Part shown: positions 51,632-61,391 of the stretch, in pieces
Layout of the letters: every line of letters starts with the position of its first letter
Position numbering within the stretch: the first letter of the stretch is position 1
Assembly (NCBI RefSeq): GCF_001941345.1
Contig: NZ_CP009251.1
Span: 2,744,768 to 2,808,767, forward strand
Length of the DNA stretch: 64,000 bases
From: Corynebacterium stationis
GTDB lineage: Bacteria > Actinomycetota > Actinomycetes > Mycobacteriales > Mycobacteriaceae
Direction of reading: 5' to 3'
Program-made: the position numbers and the translations under genes
The notes under the pieces: generated by a model
Told to the model about the DNA's origin: nothing
Database searches by the model: none
What the model saw: only the letters and a program-made list of their open reading frames with translations

Positions 51632-54184
51632 ATGGCAAATATGTCTCAAGCTAATCTCACTCATAAAGAAGCCCAGTTTCGAACCGATGCGCTCTCTTTA
51701 GATTCTTACCACCTGCATTTAGATCTGTCGCAAGCACGCGATCACGAGCGCACCACCTATCCGGTGAACACTCGAATCGTGTTCTCAACGACTGCACCGG
51801 AGATCTTCTTAGATTATCTAGGTGCGGAAATCTCTGATCTGACTGTCAACGGCAAGCCCGTTGATGTCGACTTCCACGATGGCAGAATTTACCTCCACGA
51901 TCTGCCAACCGGGGAAGAAGTAACCGTTGAAATTAACAGTATCTCCAGCTATTCACGCAGCGGGCAAGGCTTACACCGCATGCTCGACACCGCGGACGGC
52001 AATACCTATCTCTATTCACACTTAGAACCTTCCGATGCCCGCCGGATCTTTCCATGTTTTGAACAGCCTGATTTAAAAGCGAAGTTTCACGTGAAACTTT
52101 CAGCACCCGCCGAATGGGAGATCCTGGCCAATCAGCCGGAGGCGTCCCGCGATACCAGTGGGAAAGTAGCAACCGTACAGTTCGCGCCAACTCCGTTGCT
52201 GTCTACTTATCTCACATCTTTTGCTGCGGGGCCTTATGCATCCAAGTCACAAACCTGGACCGCACCAGATGGTTCTCTAACGGTGGACTTACGAAGCTTA
52301 GCGCGGGCATCCATGGCCGACTACTTGGATGATGAGATCTTGGAACTGACCGCTAGGGGCATGGATTTCTTCCATGAGAACTTTGCCTATCCCTACCCTT
52401 GGGGCAAGTATGACTCTATCTTCGTGCCTGAATACAACCTAGGCGCGATGGAGAATCCAGGGCTTGTCACTTTTACTGAGTCTTATCTCTTTAGATCAGC
52501 GCCAACGCGCGCACAGCATGCTGCCCGCACCAACACGATCTTGCACGAAATGTCGCACATGTGGTTTGGCGATCTGGTTACTCCACAGTGGTGGGATGAC
52601 CTGTGGTTGAAAGAATCTTTTGCTGAATACATGGGAGCAGACGCCTCCGTGCATGCCACTCAATATAAAGAGGCGTGGACGAATTTTGCTGGTAGTCGCA
52701 AGAATTGGGCATACCTCCAGGATCAGCTGCCCACCACGCACCCAATTAAGGCGGTGATCCCAGATGTGGATGCGGCACGCCAAAATTTTGACGGCATCAC
52801 CTATGCCAAGGGTGCGGCAGCGCTGAAGCAGCTCGTGCACTATGTCGGCCGCGAAGAGTTTTATGCCGGCGCTCGGGACTATTTCCAGGCGCACGCTTTT
52901 GGCGCCGCAACCTTCGACGATCTATTAAACGCGCTGCGTAACCATACCGACCGCGATCTTGAAGCCTGGTCTAATGCATGGTTGAAGACCTCTGGGCCAG
53001 ATACCCTTACTCCGGAAATTCGCATCCAAGGTGACAGCATTGAATCTTTAGAAATCCATGCGACAGCTGACGAGGAAGTTCGTCCACACCGTTTGAGCAT
53101 TGCGCTTTTCGATGCCCACCTTCACCGCACTGACACCTTCGACGTCGATATCGCCGCTGGTAGCAGCACTACCGCGATCTCAGAGGCTAGAGGCAAGCCA
53201 GCCCCTAGCCTGGTTTTGCTCAATGATGGGGACCATACTTATGCGAAGGTGCGCTTTGATGACAACTCCTTAGAAACGGTGCGCACAAACCTTTCGCAGT
53301 TAACGGGAGGAGCCGAAGAAGAACTTTCACGCGCGGTTATCTGGACGGCTCTGTGGAATATGACCCGCGATGGGAAGTGGCCAGCTAAAGAATTTATCGC
53401 CACGGTCTTAGAGCATGCCCCGAAAGAAGACAGTGCCGATCTCATGGGCACCAACTTCGCCAATGCGCGCTATGCCGTTACGCATTTCCTGCCAGAAGAA
53501 CAACGCGATGATGCACGTGCGGAGATCGCCCAGACTTCTTGGAACTTGCTGACCAGCGCCGATCCCGGATCCGATGCGCAATTGACGCTTGCCCGTTCTA
53601 CCATCGCAACGCTTACCGCAACCCCTGAAGAATCGGGCACTGAGCGCCTGCAAGAGATCCTCAATGGCGCGGTTACGGGCCTTCAATTAAGCCCGGATCT
53701 GCGCTGGTCCATCATTCGCGGCCTCGCAGCACGCGATGCACTACCGCTAGAGCTCCTCGATCAGCAGCGTGCAGACGACAACACGCTTACAGGAGAAGCC
53801 GAATACCTAGGCGCGAAGCATTCATTCCCTACCGAGGAGAATAAGCGCTATATCTTCGATCAGCTGCTTATTCCGCAGGCGTATTCCAATGCGGAAGTAC
53901 TGAAATTGCTTGGGGCATTTAACGCTCCACGCTCGGCATCGTTAAACGAAGTCTTTGCGCCAGAGTTCTTTGAAGTCCTATCTACTATCTGGGAAAAGCA
54001 CCCCATCGAGATTGCCAACCACATTGTGCGCGGTTTGTACCCACAGCTAGAAATGGCTTTAGCGGCGACGGATGAGTTCTTAAGTGCTGACGCTGTCCCC
54101 GGTGCTTTACGTCGTGTACTGCTGGAATGCCAGGACACCGTGCGCCGCAACCTTCATGTGCAGAAAGTACAGAAGGGCCAGTAG
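51632..54184 (+). CDS. pepN: aminopeptidase N (M1 family zinc metallopeptidase)
   Basis: About 850 residues. N-terminal beta domain (YHLHLDLSQARDHERTTYPV), exopeptidase motif GAMENPGLVTF, zinc site HEMSHMWFGDLVTPQWWDDLWLKESFAEYMG (His305, Glu306, His309, Glu328), and the ERAP1-like helical C-terminal domain. Removes neutral or basic N-terminal residues from peptides in the cytoplasm. Start: ATG 51632 or 51641; an in-frame GTG at 51620 is possible. A parS site lies in the coding region at 52083. Confidence 0.93.
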   Translation: MANMSQANLTHKEAQFRTDALSLDSYHLHLDLSQARDHERTTYPVNTRIVFSTTAPEIFLDYLGAEISDLTVNGKPVDVDFHDGRIYLHDLPTGEEVTVEINSISSYSRSGQGLHRMLDTADGNTYLYSHLEPSDARRIFPCFEQPDLKAKFHVKLSAPAEWEILANQPEASRDTSGKVATVQFAPTPLLSTYLTSFAAGPYASKSQTWTAPDGSLTVDLRSLARASMADYLDDEILELTARGMDFFHENFAYPYPWGKYDSIFVPEYNLGAMENPGLVTFTESYLFRSAPTRAQHAARTNTILHEMSHMWFGDLVTPQWWDDLWLKESFAEYMGADASVHATQYKEAWTNFAGSRKNWAYLQDQLPTTHPIKAVIPDVDAARQNFDGITYAKGAAALKQLVHYVGREEFYAGARDYFQAHAFGAATFDDLLNALRNHTDRDLEAWSNAWLKTSGPDTLTPEIRIQGDSIESLEIHATADEEVRPHRLSIALFDAHLHRTDTFDVDIAAGSSTTAISEARGKPAPSLVLLNDGDHTYAKVRFDDNSLETVRTNLSQLTGGAEEELSRAVIWTALWNMTRDGKWPAKEFIATVLEHAPKEDSADLMGTNFANARYAVTHFLPEEQRDDARAEIAQTSWNLLTSADPGSDAQLTLARSTIATLTATPEESGTERLQEILNGAVTGLQLSPDLRWSIIRGLAARDALPLELLDQQRADDNTLTGEAEYLGAKHSFPTEENKRYIFDQLLIPQAYSNAEVLKLLGAFNAPRSASLNEVFAPEFFEVLSTIWEKHPIEIANHIVRGLYPQLEMALAATDEFLSADAVPGALRRVLLECQDTVRRNLHVQKVQKGQ
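52083..52098. other. parS: parS site (in pepN)
   Basis: AGTTTCACGTGAAACT, a perfect 16-bp palindrome matching the consensus except the outermost base pair. In frame it encodes Phe-His-Val-Lys-Leu, a different frame from the other coding parS copies. Confidence 0.88.
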
Positions 54185-54343
54185 TCGCAGACTGCGCAGG
54201 TCTAAGAAAGGTTGCGCGGTACAGCCCACTTCGGTGGGCTAAAAACCCTAGTTCTTTGTTGAAAGCCCCGTGATAATGGGTGAAGAAACACACCATGTAG
54301 TGGTGTTTAATATTTTCATCACAATATCTCGGGGGGATGTGCG

Positions 54344-54892
54344 ATGGCTGCTGATGACAGTGAGCCCACGGACGAAGAACTGGTGGAAGCTTTCTTAAAC
54401 GGGGACCACAAGGCTTTTTCCACCATCGTTGAACGTCACCGAGAACAACTCGTCTACGTCGCAAAGTCTTATACCAAGACGGAGACAGATGCCCAGGACA
54501 TCGTGCAGGAGACATTCTTTAAAGCCAGCAATAAACTGCACACCTTCCGGGCTGAGGCCAAGCTTTCGACATGGCTAAACCGGCTGGTGCGAAATTCGGG
54601 CTATGACTATGTGCATCACCGTTCCAATGTCCAGCACCATTCTTTCGATGGGGAAGTAGACGCTGATCGAAATAGCTGGCTTTCCCACGAGCCCCTGATG
54701 GGCATCGACACACGCTTAGATATCCAAGAAGCTTTACAAAATCTGCAACCTGAGCAAAGGGAAGTGTGGATGCTCACGGAGATTGGTGGTTACTCCTTAA
54801 AAGATGTCGCAGGACTGCAGGGAGTAGCGGAAGGAACCGTAAAATCGCGGCGCTCGCGCGCGAAAAGTGCTCTGCGCTTGGCGATTGGCTAG
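54344..54892 (+). CDS. sigM: ECF-type RNA polymerase sigma factor SigM
   Basis: 182 residues: region 2 (AFSTIVERHREQLVYVAKSYTKTETDAQDIVQETFFKASNKL) and region 4 (LQPEQREVWMLTEIGGYSLKDVAGLQGVAEGTVKSRRSRAKSAL), with no extra domains. The location directly before trxB-trxA is that of corynebacterial SigM, which directs disulfide-stress genes including the thioredoxin system. In M. tuberculosis sigM is followed by the anti-sigma gene rsmA; here only ~200 bp without an ORF follow, so no local anti-sigma factor. Confidence 0.9.
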   Translation: MAADDSEPTDEELVEAFLNGDHKAFSTIVERHREQLVYVAKSYTKTETDAQDIVQETFFKASNKLHTFRAEAKLSTWLNRLVRNSGYDYVHHRSNVQHHSFDGEVDADRNSWLSHEPLMGIDTRLDIQEALQNLQPEQREVWMLTEIGGYSLKDVAGLQGVAEGTVKSRRSRAKSALRLAIG

Positions 54893-55101
54893 CCGCACCA
54901 TCGACGGCGGTAGACTCGCAAGAAGAATTGGTTTTTAAGAATTTACTTTCAAACCAAGTCGCCGGGGTCTTTGCAGCTACCTGTCTTGCAAGCTCGGCTC
55001 GACATGCAGCAGCTGTGGCGAATGAAATTAGTTCACGAACCCTGCTGTTGATCCTATTGGCGGCTATAATCGCCCACGGTAACAAATAGAGGAGTTAGTA
55101 C

Positions 55102-56028
55102 ATGACCATCCATGATGTCGCTATTGTTGGGTCCGGCCCAGCAGGCTACACCGCTGCACTTTATGCAGCACGCGCAGAGCTCAAACCCATCGTTTTTGAG
55201 GGTTTTGAATACGGTGGCGAATTGATGAACACCACTGAAGTGGAAAACTACCCTGGTTTCCAAAAGGGCATCATGGGCCCTGAGCTCATGGAAGAAATGC
55301 GCGCTCAGGCCACTCGCTTTGGCGCTGACCTGCGCATGGAAATCGTGGACTCGGTTGAGCTTGAAGGCGACATTAAGAAGATCCACGTCGGAGACGAAGT
55401 CTTTGAGGCTCGCTCTGTCATTCTGGCAACCGGCGCGGCACCACGCCACCTCGGCGTTGAAGGTGAAGACACCTTGACTGGCCGCGGTGTTTCTACCTGT
55501 GCAACCTGTGACGGCTTCTTCTTCAAGGGCCACCACATTGCGGTAGTCGGTGGCGGTGACTCTGCGATGGAAGAAGCCACCTTCTTGACCAAATTCGCAG
55601 AAACCGTGACCATCATTCACCGTCGTGAAGAGTTCCGTGCTTCCAAGATCATGCTCGAGCGTGCACGCGCGAACCCACAGATTAAGTGGGAGCTGAACAA
55701 AACGGTGGAGAAGGTCATCGAGGTTGACGGCAAGGTCGGCGGCCTAGAGCTTAAAGACACCGTTACTGGTGAGACCTCCACGAAGGACTTCACCGCGATG
55801 TTCGTCGCTATTGGCCACGATCCACGCTCTGAGTTCCTCGAAGGGCAAGTTGCTACTAACGAAGAAGGCTATGTCGTAGTTGAGCAGCCTTCCACCCGTA
55901 CCAATGTTGATGGCGTTTTTGCGTGTGGTGACCTTGTTGATGACCACTACCGCCAGGCTATTACTGCTGCTGGTTCCGGTTGCCGCGCAGCTATTGATGC
56001 GGAACATTTCTTAGCTGCACAGCGTTAG
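55102..56028 (+). CDS. trxB: thioredoxin reductase
   Basis: 308 residues, FAD- and NADPH-binding. FAD motif [20 protein letters not shown] at the start, redox centre CATC (Cys133, Cys136) in [16 protein letters not shown] motif [15 protein letters not shown], and the C-terminal [28 protein letters not shown]. Reduces the thioredoxin encoded 7 bp downstream. GAGGAG precedes the ATG; a TATAAT element lies at 55065-55070. Probably SigM-controlled (known in C. glutamicum, inferred here). Confidence 0.97.
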   Translation: MTIHDVAIVGSGPAGYTAALYAARAELKPIVFEGFEYGGELMNTTEVENYPGFQKGIMGPELMEEMRAQATRFGADLRMEIVDSVELEGDIKKIHVGDEVFEARSVILATGAAPRHLGVEGEDTLTGRGVSTCATCDGFFFKGHHIAVVGGGDSAMEEATFLTKFAETVTIIHRREEFRASKIMLERARANPQIKWELNKTVEKVIEVDGKVGGLELKDTVTGETSTKDFTAMFVAIGHDPRSEFLEGQVATNEEGYVVVEQPSTRTNVDGVFACGDLVDDHYRQAITAAGSGCRAAIDAEHFLAAQR

Positions 56029-56035
56029 GGAGAAT

Positions 56036-56362
56036 ATGAGCAACGTAATTGACGTAACCAAAGACACCTTCCGCAGCGAAGTTATTGACTCCGACAAGCT
56101 CGTGGTCGTTGATTTTTGGGCTGAATGGTGTGGTCCATGCAAGAAGCTGTCCCCATTGCTGGATGAAATCGCCGCGGAAATCGGTGACGATGTCACTATC
56201 GCCAAGATCAACGTGGATGAAGAGCGTGAATTGGGCGCGATGTTCCAGGTAATGTCCATCCCTTCTGTCTTGCTCTTCAAAAATGGTGAGAAGGTCGATG
56301 AGTTCATCGGGCTGCAGCCAAAGCCTGCGATTACTTCGAAGATTCAGGCGCAGCTTCAGTAA
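56036..56362 (+). CDS. trxA: thioredoxin
   Basis: 108 residues with the WCGPCKK active site (Cys32, Cys35), conserved cis-Pro in SIPSVLLFKNGE. Accepts electrons from TrxB and reduces protein disulfides. AGGGAG precedes the ATG. Forms an operon with trxB and is followed by a terminator. Confidence 0.97.
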   Translation: MSNVIDVTKDTFRSEVIDSDKLVVVDFWAEWCGPCKKLSPLLDEIAAEIGDDVTIAKINVDEERELGAMFQVMSIPSVLLFKNGEKVDEFIGLQPKPAITSKIQAQLQ

Positions 56363-56418
56363 TTTTCTCGTGTCTGTCATCAACCGTAAAGTGTGATGAA
56401 AAGACTCTAATAATATGT

Positions 56419-56465
56419 GACGCCGAGGTCGAAAGCTTCCTGCTGAGACCTCGGCGTCTTTGTGT
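56419..56465 (+). terminator. terminator after trxA
   Basis: Perfect 12-bp stem (56419-56430 with 56447-56458) followed by TTTGTGTT. Confidence 0.9.
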
Positions 56466-56673
56466 TCCTGCAGGTTATTGCCGCTAATGTGGCATGGCGC
56501 CGCGTTAGGGCTAGTCGTGATTAGTTTGTTATCGTAGTTCGCTGATGTTTCCACTGATGTTCGTGTGAAATGGCGTATTCTCAAACTGTCACACTAGAGT
56601 GGAATGCAAGATTAATTGTCAACGGATAAAAGTATTTACTGAAATGGTTATGAGTTCTAGAAAGGGGGACGAA

Positions 56674-57858
56674 GTGGATCAAGTCCTTCGGGTTGGAGAT
56701 CGCAGTGCCCGCGTTGCTGAAGCTAGGGCTACGCTTGCGCGCGTTGGAATGTTGTCGAACTACACCGGCGACGTATCGGATTGGAAGCGCCAGAAGTTCT
56801 CCGAAGAAGACAAGCACTTCGACCCCGAGCTTTCCGACATCCTAAAAGCATTTCAGCAGTCCCGGGGCATCATTCCTTCGGGAAATATAGATGATTTAAC
56901 CCTGCGGGAACTACGCCAGGCTTCCTATAAATTGGGCAACCGGGTCTTAAGCTACCAACCCAACAATGAACTTGTTGGTGATGATGTCCTGCAGCTGCAA
57001 CGCCAGCTGCAGGAGTTGGGCTTTTACATGGCGCGTATCGATGGCCATTTTGGCTCATTCACCCATCAAGCACTGCTGGAATATCAGCTCAATTACGGTC
57101 TGCAACAAGATGGTGTGTGCGGCCCCGCTACGATTCGTGCGTTCGGCCTCTTGGGCCGACGCATTACCGGCGGGTCTGCACACAACATTCAAGAGCGTGA
57201 ACGCGTGCGTAATGCGGGACCCCAACTCGCTGGTAAACGCGTTGTTATTGATCCGAGTCTCGGTGGTGATAACAAGGGTCAGCAGGTGAAAGGTCGTTTT
57301 GGCCAGATTTCTGAGGAAGAAATCTTGTGGGATCTTGCCGAGCGCCTAGCTGGTCGCATGATTGCAGCGGGCATGGAAATTATCTATTCGCGTACTCGCG
57401 AGGATGAGCCTTCCAACAAGGACCGCGCAGAAATAGCCAATGCTTTTGATGCTGATCTGGTTATTTCCTTGTCCTGCGATCGCTACCCGAATGAAAAAGC
57501 TAACGGTATCGCAAGCTTTTACTTCGGCTCCGAGCTAGGTAGTACCTCCATGATTGGAGAAACGCTCTCTGGATATATCCAACGCGAGATTGTCGCGCGT
57601 ACGGATCTGAGCAACAACCATAATCATGCTCGTACGTGGGAGCTGCTGCGTCTTACGCGCATGCCGGTTGTCCAGGTGGTGTTGGGCTATCTGTCCAACC
57701 CGCATGACGTTTCGGTACTGACCAATCCATCTAGCCGCGATGATATTGCAGAAGCCATCGTGGTTGCTGTCAAGCGCCTCTATCTGCTTGACGATGATGA
57801 TGCGCCAACCGGTACCTATAATTTCGCCGAGCTATTGCGTGCTGAACAAGCTCCATAA
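56674..57858 (+). CDS. cwlM: CwlM-type amidase-like regulator (peptidoglycan-binding domains + degenerate Amidase_3)
   Basis: About 394 residues. Two peptidoglycan-binding-1 repeats (about 5-70 and 90-155) precede an Amidase_3 domain. The zinc-binding His expected in the VVIDPGHGG-type motif is absent (VVIDPSLGGDNKG), as expected for a non-catalytic CwlM. In mycobacteria, phosphorylated cytoplasmic CwlM activates MurA; there is no signal peptide here either. GTG at 56674 is chosen because AAAGGGGG lies 5 bases upstream; the ORF extends to 56599. It has its own region of ~300 bp from trxA. Confidence 0.88.
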   Translation: MDQVLRVGDRSARVAEARATLARVGMLSNYTGDVSDWKRQKFSEEDKHFDPELSDILKAFQQSRGIIPSGNIDDLTLRELRQASYKLGNRVLSYQPNNELVGDDVLQLQRQLQELGFYMARIDGHFGSFTHQALLEYQLNYGLQQDGVCGPATIRAFGLLGRRITGGSAHNIQERERVRNAGPQLAGKRVVIDPSLGGDNKGQQVKGRFGQISEEEILWDLAERLAGRMIAAGMEIIYSRTREDEPSNKDRAEIANAFDADLVISLSCDRYPNEKANGIASFYFGSELGSTSMIGETLSGYIQREIVARTDLSNNHNHARTWELLRLTRMPVVQVVLGYLSNPHDVSVLTNPSSRDDIAEAIVVAVKRLYLLDDDDAPTGTYNFAELLRAEQAP

Positions 57859-57876
57859 AGCTTGGCACCAACAGAT

Positions 57877-57925
57877 AATCACCGCATCCATCGAAGATTT
57901 ACTTCGTTAGCTGCGGTGATTTTTC
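57877..57925. terminator. terminator after cwlM
   Basis: AATCACCGCA/TGCGGTGATT 10-bp stem with an inner CGAAG/CTTCG stem, then TTTCT. Between convergent genes. Confidence 0.88.
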
Positions 57926-57945
57926 TATACGCATAATCGGAGTTG

Positions 57946-58635
57946 CTAGGCCAAGGCTTTAGCGACTAAGTCTTCAACGGCGGCTGCTGAGAGCAGGTCA
58001 TGGGCCGGTGGCAGCTCTAAACGCAGCCGTGGGGTAACTGGATGGTCTTGGACGACCTCAAAGCCTGCTCCTTGCAGGATAGAGACCGGTAAAAGCCCAA
58101 TATGATCGGGGCGGATACCTAGAAAGTGCCGGGCAATCTCAAAATTAACGTCGGCGAAAAACTCCGAAGAAGTGCTCTTAAAGAGCTCTTCAATTCCAGG
58201 GCCTTGCGTCCCTACATCAGTGCTTTCATAAAAGATTTCATCGTCCGCGGTCTCTCCAAAATCGTGGTAGCCAAAAGCTTCCACGGCGTCGAATTCACGC
58301 TGGAGTAAATCCATAATTGCAGTATCCAGAAGAACTGATTCGAGACCTCGGCCGAAACGCTGGGAGGATACGAATAATGACGTGATGATGGCAGCATCTG
58401 AAGCTACTGGCCCGGTAGGCATTTTGGCGATACCGGGGGCGTCGTCAGCAGCGCAGTAGATGATGGTGGCATCGGAGCGAATACTGAAACCACACGGACC
58501 AAAGCTGAGCAAGGTAGATGAAATCCAGGCTTCTTTTTCAAAGCCCGGATCAGCTACCTCATGCGCGCACTCCCAATACATGGAGCTAGCTGCCCGCGGA
58601 TGCATCTCCGAATATGGAGTTAGTGGTTCAAGCAT
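57946..58635 (-). CDS. GNAT-like acetyltransferase-family protein
   Basis: 229 residues. The central stretch AAIITSLFVSSQRFGRGLESVLLDTAIMDLL resembles the acetyl-CoA binding strand-loop-helix of GNAT proteins, flanked by an unusual N-terminal beta region. This gene at the parB side of the cwlM terminator is conserved in corynebacteria. The substrate is unknown and acetylation is not demonstrated. Convergent with cwlM; 42 bp separate it from parB. Confidence 0.65.
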   Translation of the reverse strand: MLEPLTPYSEMHPRAASSMYWECAHEVADPGFEKEAWISSTLLSFGPCGFSIRSDATIIYCAADDAPGIAKMPTGPVASDAAIITSLFVSSQRFGRGLESVLLDTAIMDLLQREFDAVEAFGYHDFGETADDEIFYESTDVGTQGPGIEELFKSTSSEFFADVNFEIARHFLGIRPDHIGLLPVSILQGAGFEVVQDHPVTPRLRLELPPAHDLLSAAAVEDLVAKALA

Positions 58636-58677
58636 TGCCTCATGCTTTTCCTTTACTTGCTGTTGGCTCCTAAAGGA

Positions 58678-59802
58678 CTAAGAGCCTTGTGCTCCTGCGC
58701 CGTCGATCAAGGCCATGATGCGTTCGAAGTCTTCTTGATCGCCGAACTCAACTACCATTTTGCCTTTTCGCTTGCCCATTGTCACGGTTACCTTCGTGTC
58801 AAAGCGGTCTGAGAGGCGTTCTCCCGCGTTGGTGTAGATCTCCGGCTGTGGTTGTGCAGGCTTCGGTTGTGGAGCGTCAGGCATGCCATTGCGCTTAATT
58901 AGCGTCACGGCTTCTTCAGTGGCGCGCACGGACATGCCTTCGGCAACGATGCGCTGCGCCAATTTGTCCATGACGTCTTTATCTTCTAAGCCCAACAATG
59001 CACGCGCATGACCGGAGCTCAAAACGCCCGCTGCAACGCGGCGTTGCACTTCAACGGGCAGGCGCAGCAGACGAATGGTGTTGGTGATCTGTGGACGTGA
59101 GCGCCCAATCCGATCAGCTAACTCATTCTGAGTGACGCTAAATTCTTCCAGCAACTGCTGATAAGCGTGAGCTTCTTCCAAAGGATTGAGCTGCACACGG
59201 TGGATATTTTCCAACAATGCATCGCGCAACAAGGAATCATCTTGAGTATCGCGGACAATCGCTGGAATCGTCGCCAAGCCAGCCTTGGATGCCGCGCGCC
59301 AGCGACGCTCACCCATAATCAGCTCAAAGCCACCTTGACCGGATGGACGAACTACAACGGGCTGTAATAGCCCAAACTCACGAATGGAGTGCACCAATTC
59401 ATTGAGTTCTTCTTCGTCAAAGACGGTACGCGGCTGCTTCGGGTTCGGCTGGATCTCACCAATTGAGATCTCGCGGTAAGTAGCACCGATCGATGCCGGC
59501 TTAGGCTGACGCTTCTTAGAATTTGTCGTCGCAATAGTCGGAGCACCAACCACACGCTTATTGCCGCCAGCAGATGAGCCGCCCGTGCCTAAACCACCTT
59601 TAGGCTTCGCAGACTTCGAGTCAGCATCCTCAGCGCCAGCTTTGCCTTGGCCATCGCGAGGCTTAGCAGCGCCCAAGATTACATCAGCTGCACTATCGCC
59701 GAGACGCGGCTTGCGCGTGGGAGCATCAGGTCCCGTAGGGATCAAAGCAGCAAGGCCTTTGCCCAGCCCGCCTGATCGTGCCTGTGGTTTCTTATCAGCC
59801 AT
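58678..59802 (-). CDS. parB: chromosome partitioning protein ParB
   Basis: 374 residues. Low-complexity N-terminal ~110 residues; then the CTP-binding ParB/Srx domain ([49 protein letters not shown]), central helix-turn-helix ([23 protein letters not shown]) and a C-terminal dimerisation domain. It loads on parS sites and slides as a CTP clamp, organising the origin region; six parS sites lie in this window. Starts 16 bp after the parA stop. Confidence 0.97.
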   Translation of the reverse strand: MADKKPQARSGGLGKGLAALIPTGPDAPTRKPRLGDSAADVILGAAKPRDGQGKAGAEDADSKSAKPKGGLGTGGSSAGGNKRVVGAPTIATTNSKKRQPKPASIGATYREISIGEIQPNPKQPRTVFDEEELNELVHSIREFGLLQPVVVRPSGQGGFELIMGERRWRAASKAGLATIPAIVRDTQDDSLLRDALLENIHRVQLNPLEEAHAYQQLLEEFSVTQNELADRIGRSRPQITNTIRLLRLPVEVQRRVAAGVLSSGHARALLGLEDKDVMDKLAQRIVAEGMSVRATEEAVTLIKRNGMPDAPQPKPAQPQPEIYTNAGERLSDRFDTKVTVTMGKRKGKMVVEFGDQEDFERIMALIDGAGAQGS

Positions 59803-59818
59803 AAAGTATCTCTCCAGC

Positions 59819-60676
59819 CTAAGCTTCTAATTCCGCATAAATTTCCGGACTGACACCAATGACGCCGGTGGTTTCATGTGGAACATAGTCACCGCGTTCA
59901 TGCAGCTCTCTTGCTGCTGCCACATAAGCGTGGCCGCCTGGTGATGAAGGGTCATATTCAATTACGGTCTTGCCAAAGCCTGGTGCCTCGGACACGCGAA
60001 TAGAACGCGGAATAATGTTTCCTAAGACCACCGCGCCAAATTGCTCGCGGACTTCATCTGCGACCTGCGATGCCAGCTTGGTACGTGCATCATACATGGT
60101 CAAAAGCACGCCAGAGATGTGCAAGTCTTCATTGAGATGCTGACGAATCATGGTGATATTGCCCAGCAGCTGACCCACGCCTTCTAGCGCGTAGTACTCG
60201 CATTGAATCGGGATAATGACTTCTTCCGCGCACGTCATCGCGTTAATGGTTAACAATCCCAAAGACGGCGGGCAGTCGATAAAGACATAGTCAAAGCCAT
60301 GCTTGTCCAAAAAGCCCTTATGCAATGCGTCGTAAAGTCTAAACTCGCGGCGTACCAGCGAGACCATCTCAATTTCCACCGCAGCCAGATCGATGGTGGC
60401 TGGGATACAAAACAGATTCTCCAGCGTTGGAGATGCCTGCATGGCCTGATCTGCGTCAATATCGCCTAGGAGCAATTCATAGCTAGACGGAGTGCCGGAA
60501 CTGTGTTCAACATTAACCGCGGTCGACGCATTGCCCTGCGGGTCAAGGTCGATGACCAGCACTTTATTGCCGGACTCGGACAAGGCAGCAGCAAGGTTTA
60601 CAGCAGTGGTGGTCTTTCCCACACCGCCTTTTTGATTCGCAATAGTAATCAGGCGCGGTTTGTTCATATCCACCAC
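59819..60676 (-). CDS. parA: chromosome partitioning ATPase ParA
   Basis: 285 residues, deviant Walker [18 protein letters not shown], Walker A' [13 protein letters not shown] and Walker [12 protein letters not shown]. Drives segregation of the ParB-parS complex. The start is unclear: GTG 60676 or ATG 60667, both 2-11 bp after the rsmG stop. The C-terminal codons contain a degenerate parS-like sequence (59870-59885). Confidence 0.96.
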   Translation of the reverse strand: MVDMNKPRLITIANQKGGVGKTTTAVNLAAALSESGNKVLVIDLDPQGNASTAVNVEHSSGTPSSYELLLGDIDADQAMQASPTLENLFCIPATIDLAAVEIEMVSLVRREFRLYDALHKGFLDKHGFDYVFIDCPPSLGLLTINAMTCAEEVIIPIQCEYYALEGVGQLLGNITMIRQHLNEDLHISGVLLTMYDARTKLASQVADEVREQFGAVVLGNIIPRSIRVSEAPGFGKTVIEYDPSSPGGHAYVAAARELHERGDYVPHETTGVIGVSPEIYAELEA

Positions 60677-60677
60677 T

Positions 60678-61277
60678 CTAGTTCACCCGTGGGATACGGA
60701 TAATGGTAGTCCCGCGCACTACCTCAACCTGGGCTTTTCCGCCGCCTGCCTTTTTAATATCAGCTGCATCGCGAGCTAATTCTTCGTGTACAGATTCGCC
60801 TTTCATAGCGATCATTTCACCACCGCGGCGAACCAGCGGCAGTGACCACTTCGCAAGCTTGCCCAGGGGAGCCACCGCGCGGGAAGTAACGATGTCAGCG
60901 CCGGCCACGGCCTTTTTGATAGGTCCTTCTTCAGCCCGGCCGCGGATAACCGTGACGTTGTCAAGGGCTAGCTTGTCGACGACTTCTTGCAGAAACACTG
61001 AACGCTTCAGCAAGGGCTCGATCAAGGTGATCCGCAGATCAGGACGGGCGATAGCTAAAGGAATACCGGGTAGCCCTGCGCCTGAGCCAACATCGACAAC
61101 AGTCGCGCCTTCATCCATCACATCACCAATTACGGCGCAGTTAATCAGGTGCCGTTCCCACAACCGTGGAACCTCGCGCGGGCCGATAAACCCGCGGGTG
61201 GAGCCGTCTGTTGCTAGCAAGTCATGGTATTTCTCCGCTAATAGCAGACGGTCTTTGAATACTTCCGACGGCTCCAC
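60678..61277 (-). CDS. rsmG: 16S rRNA (guanine527-N7) methyltransferase
   Basis: 199 residues, GidB family: SAM-binding motif [29 protein letters not shown] and the later [29 protein letters not shown]. Methylates G527 of 16S rRNA. First gene of the rsmG-parA-parB unit. The yidC terminator lies directly upstream, so a promoter must be within ~50 bp or transcription reads through. Confidence 0.96.
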   Translation of the reverse strand: MEPSEVFKDRLLLAEKYHDLLATDGSTRGFIGPREVPRLWERHLINCAVIGDVMDEGATVVDVGSGAGLPGIPLAIARPDLRITLIEPLLKRSVFLQEVVDKLALDNVTVIRGRAEEGPIKKAVAGADIVTSRAVAPLGKLAKWSLPLVRRGGEMIAMKGESVHEELARDAADIKKAGGGKAQVEVVRGTTIIRIPRVN

Positions 61278-61317
61278 GCAAGTAACTCCTTGGTCACGAA
61301 TAGAATTGAGGGGATCT

Positions 61318-61353
61318 AAAAAGCGCCTGGAATCAAACTATCCCAGACGCTTT
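61318..61353 (-). terminator. terminator after yidC
   Basis: On the minus strand, AAAGCGTCTGG pairs with CCAGGCGCTTT (one G-U), followed by TTAGA. Lies between yidC and rsmG. Confidence 0.7.
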
Positions 61354-61391
61354 AAAGTATAAAGGCTAAAAATACAGCAGCCTATTTATTA

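Noticed and set aside
54223..54240. AGCCCAC-TTCG-GTGGGCT hairpin after pepN as a terminator
   Set aside because: It has a stable UUCG loop but is followed by AAAAA rather than T on the plus strand, and no T-run follows on the minus strand; termination is unsupported.
54893..55101. Anti-sigma factor gene after sigM
   Set aside because: Only short frames exist, with no membrane helix and zinc-motif pattern of anti-sigma factors.
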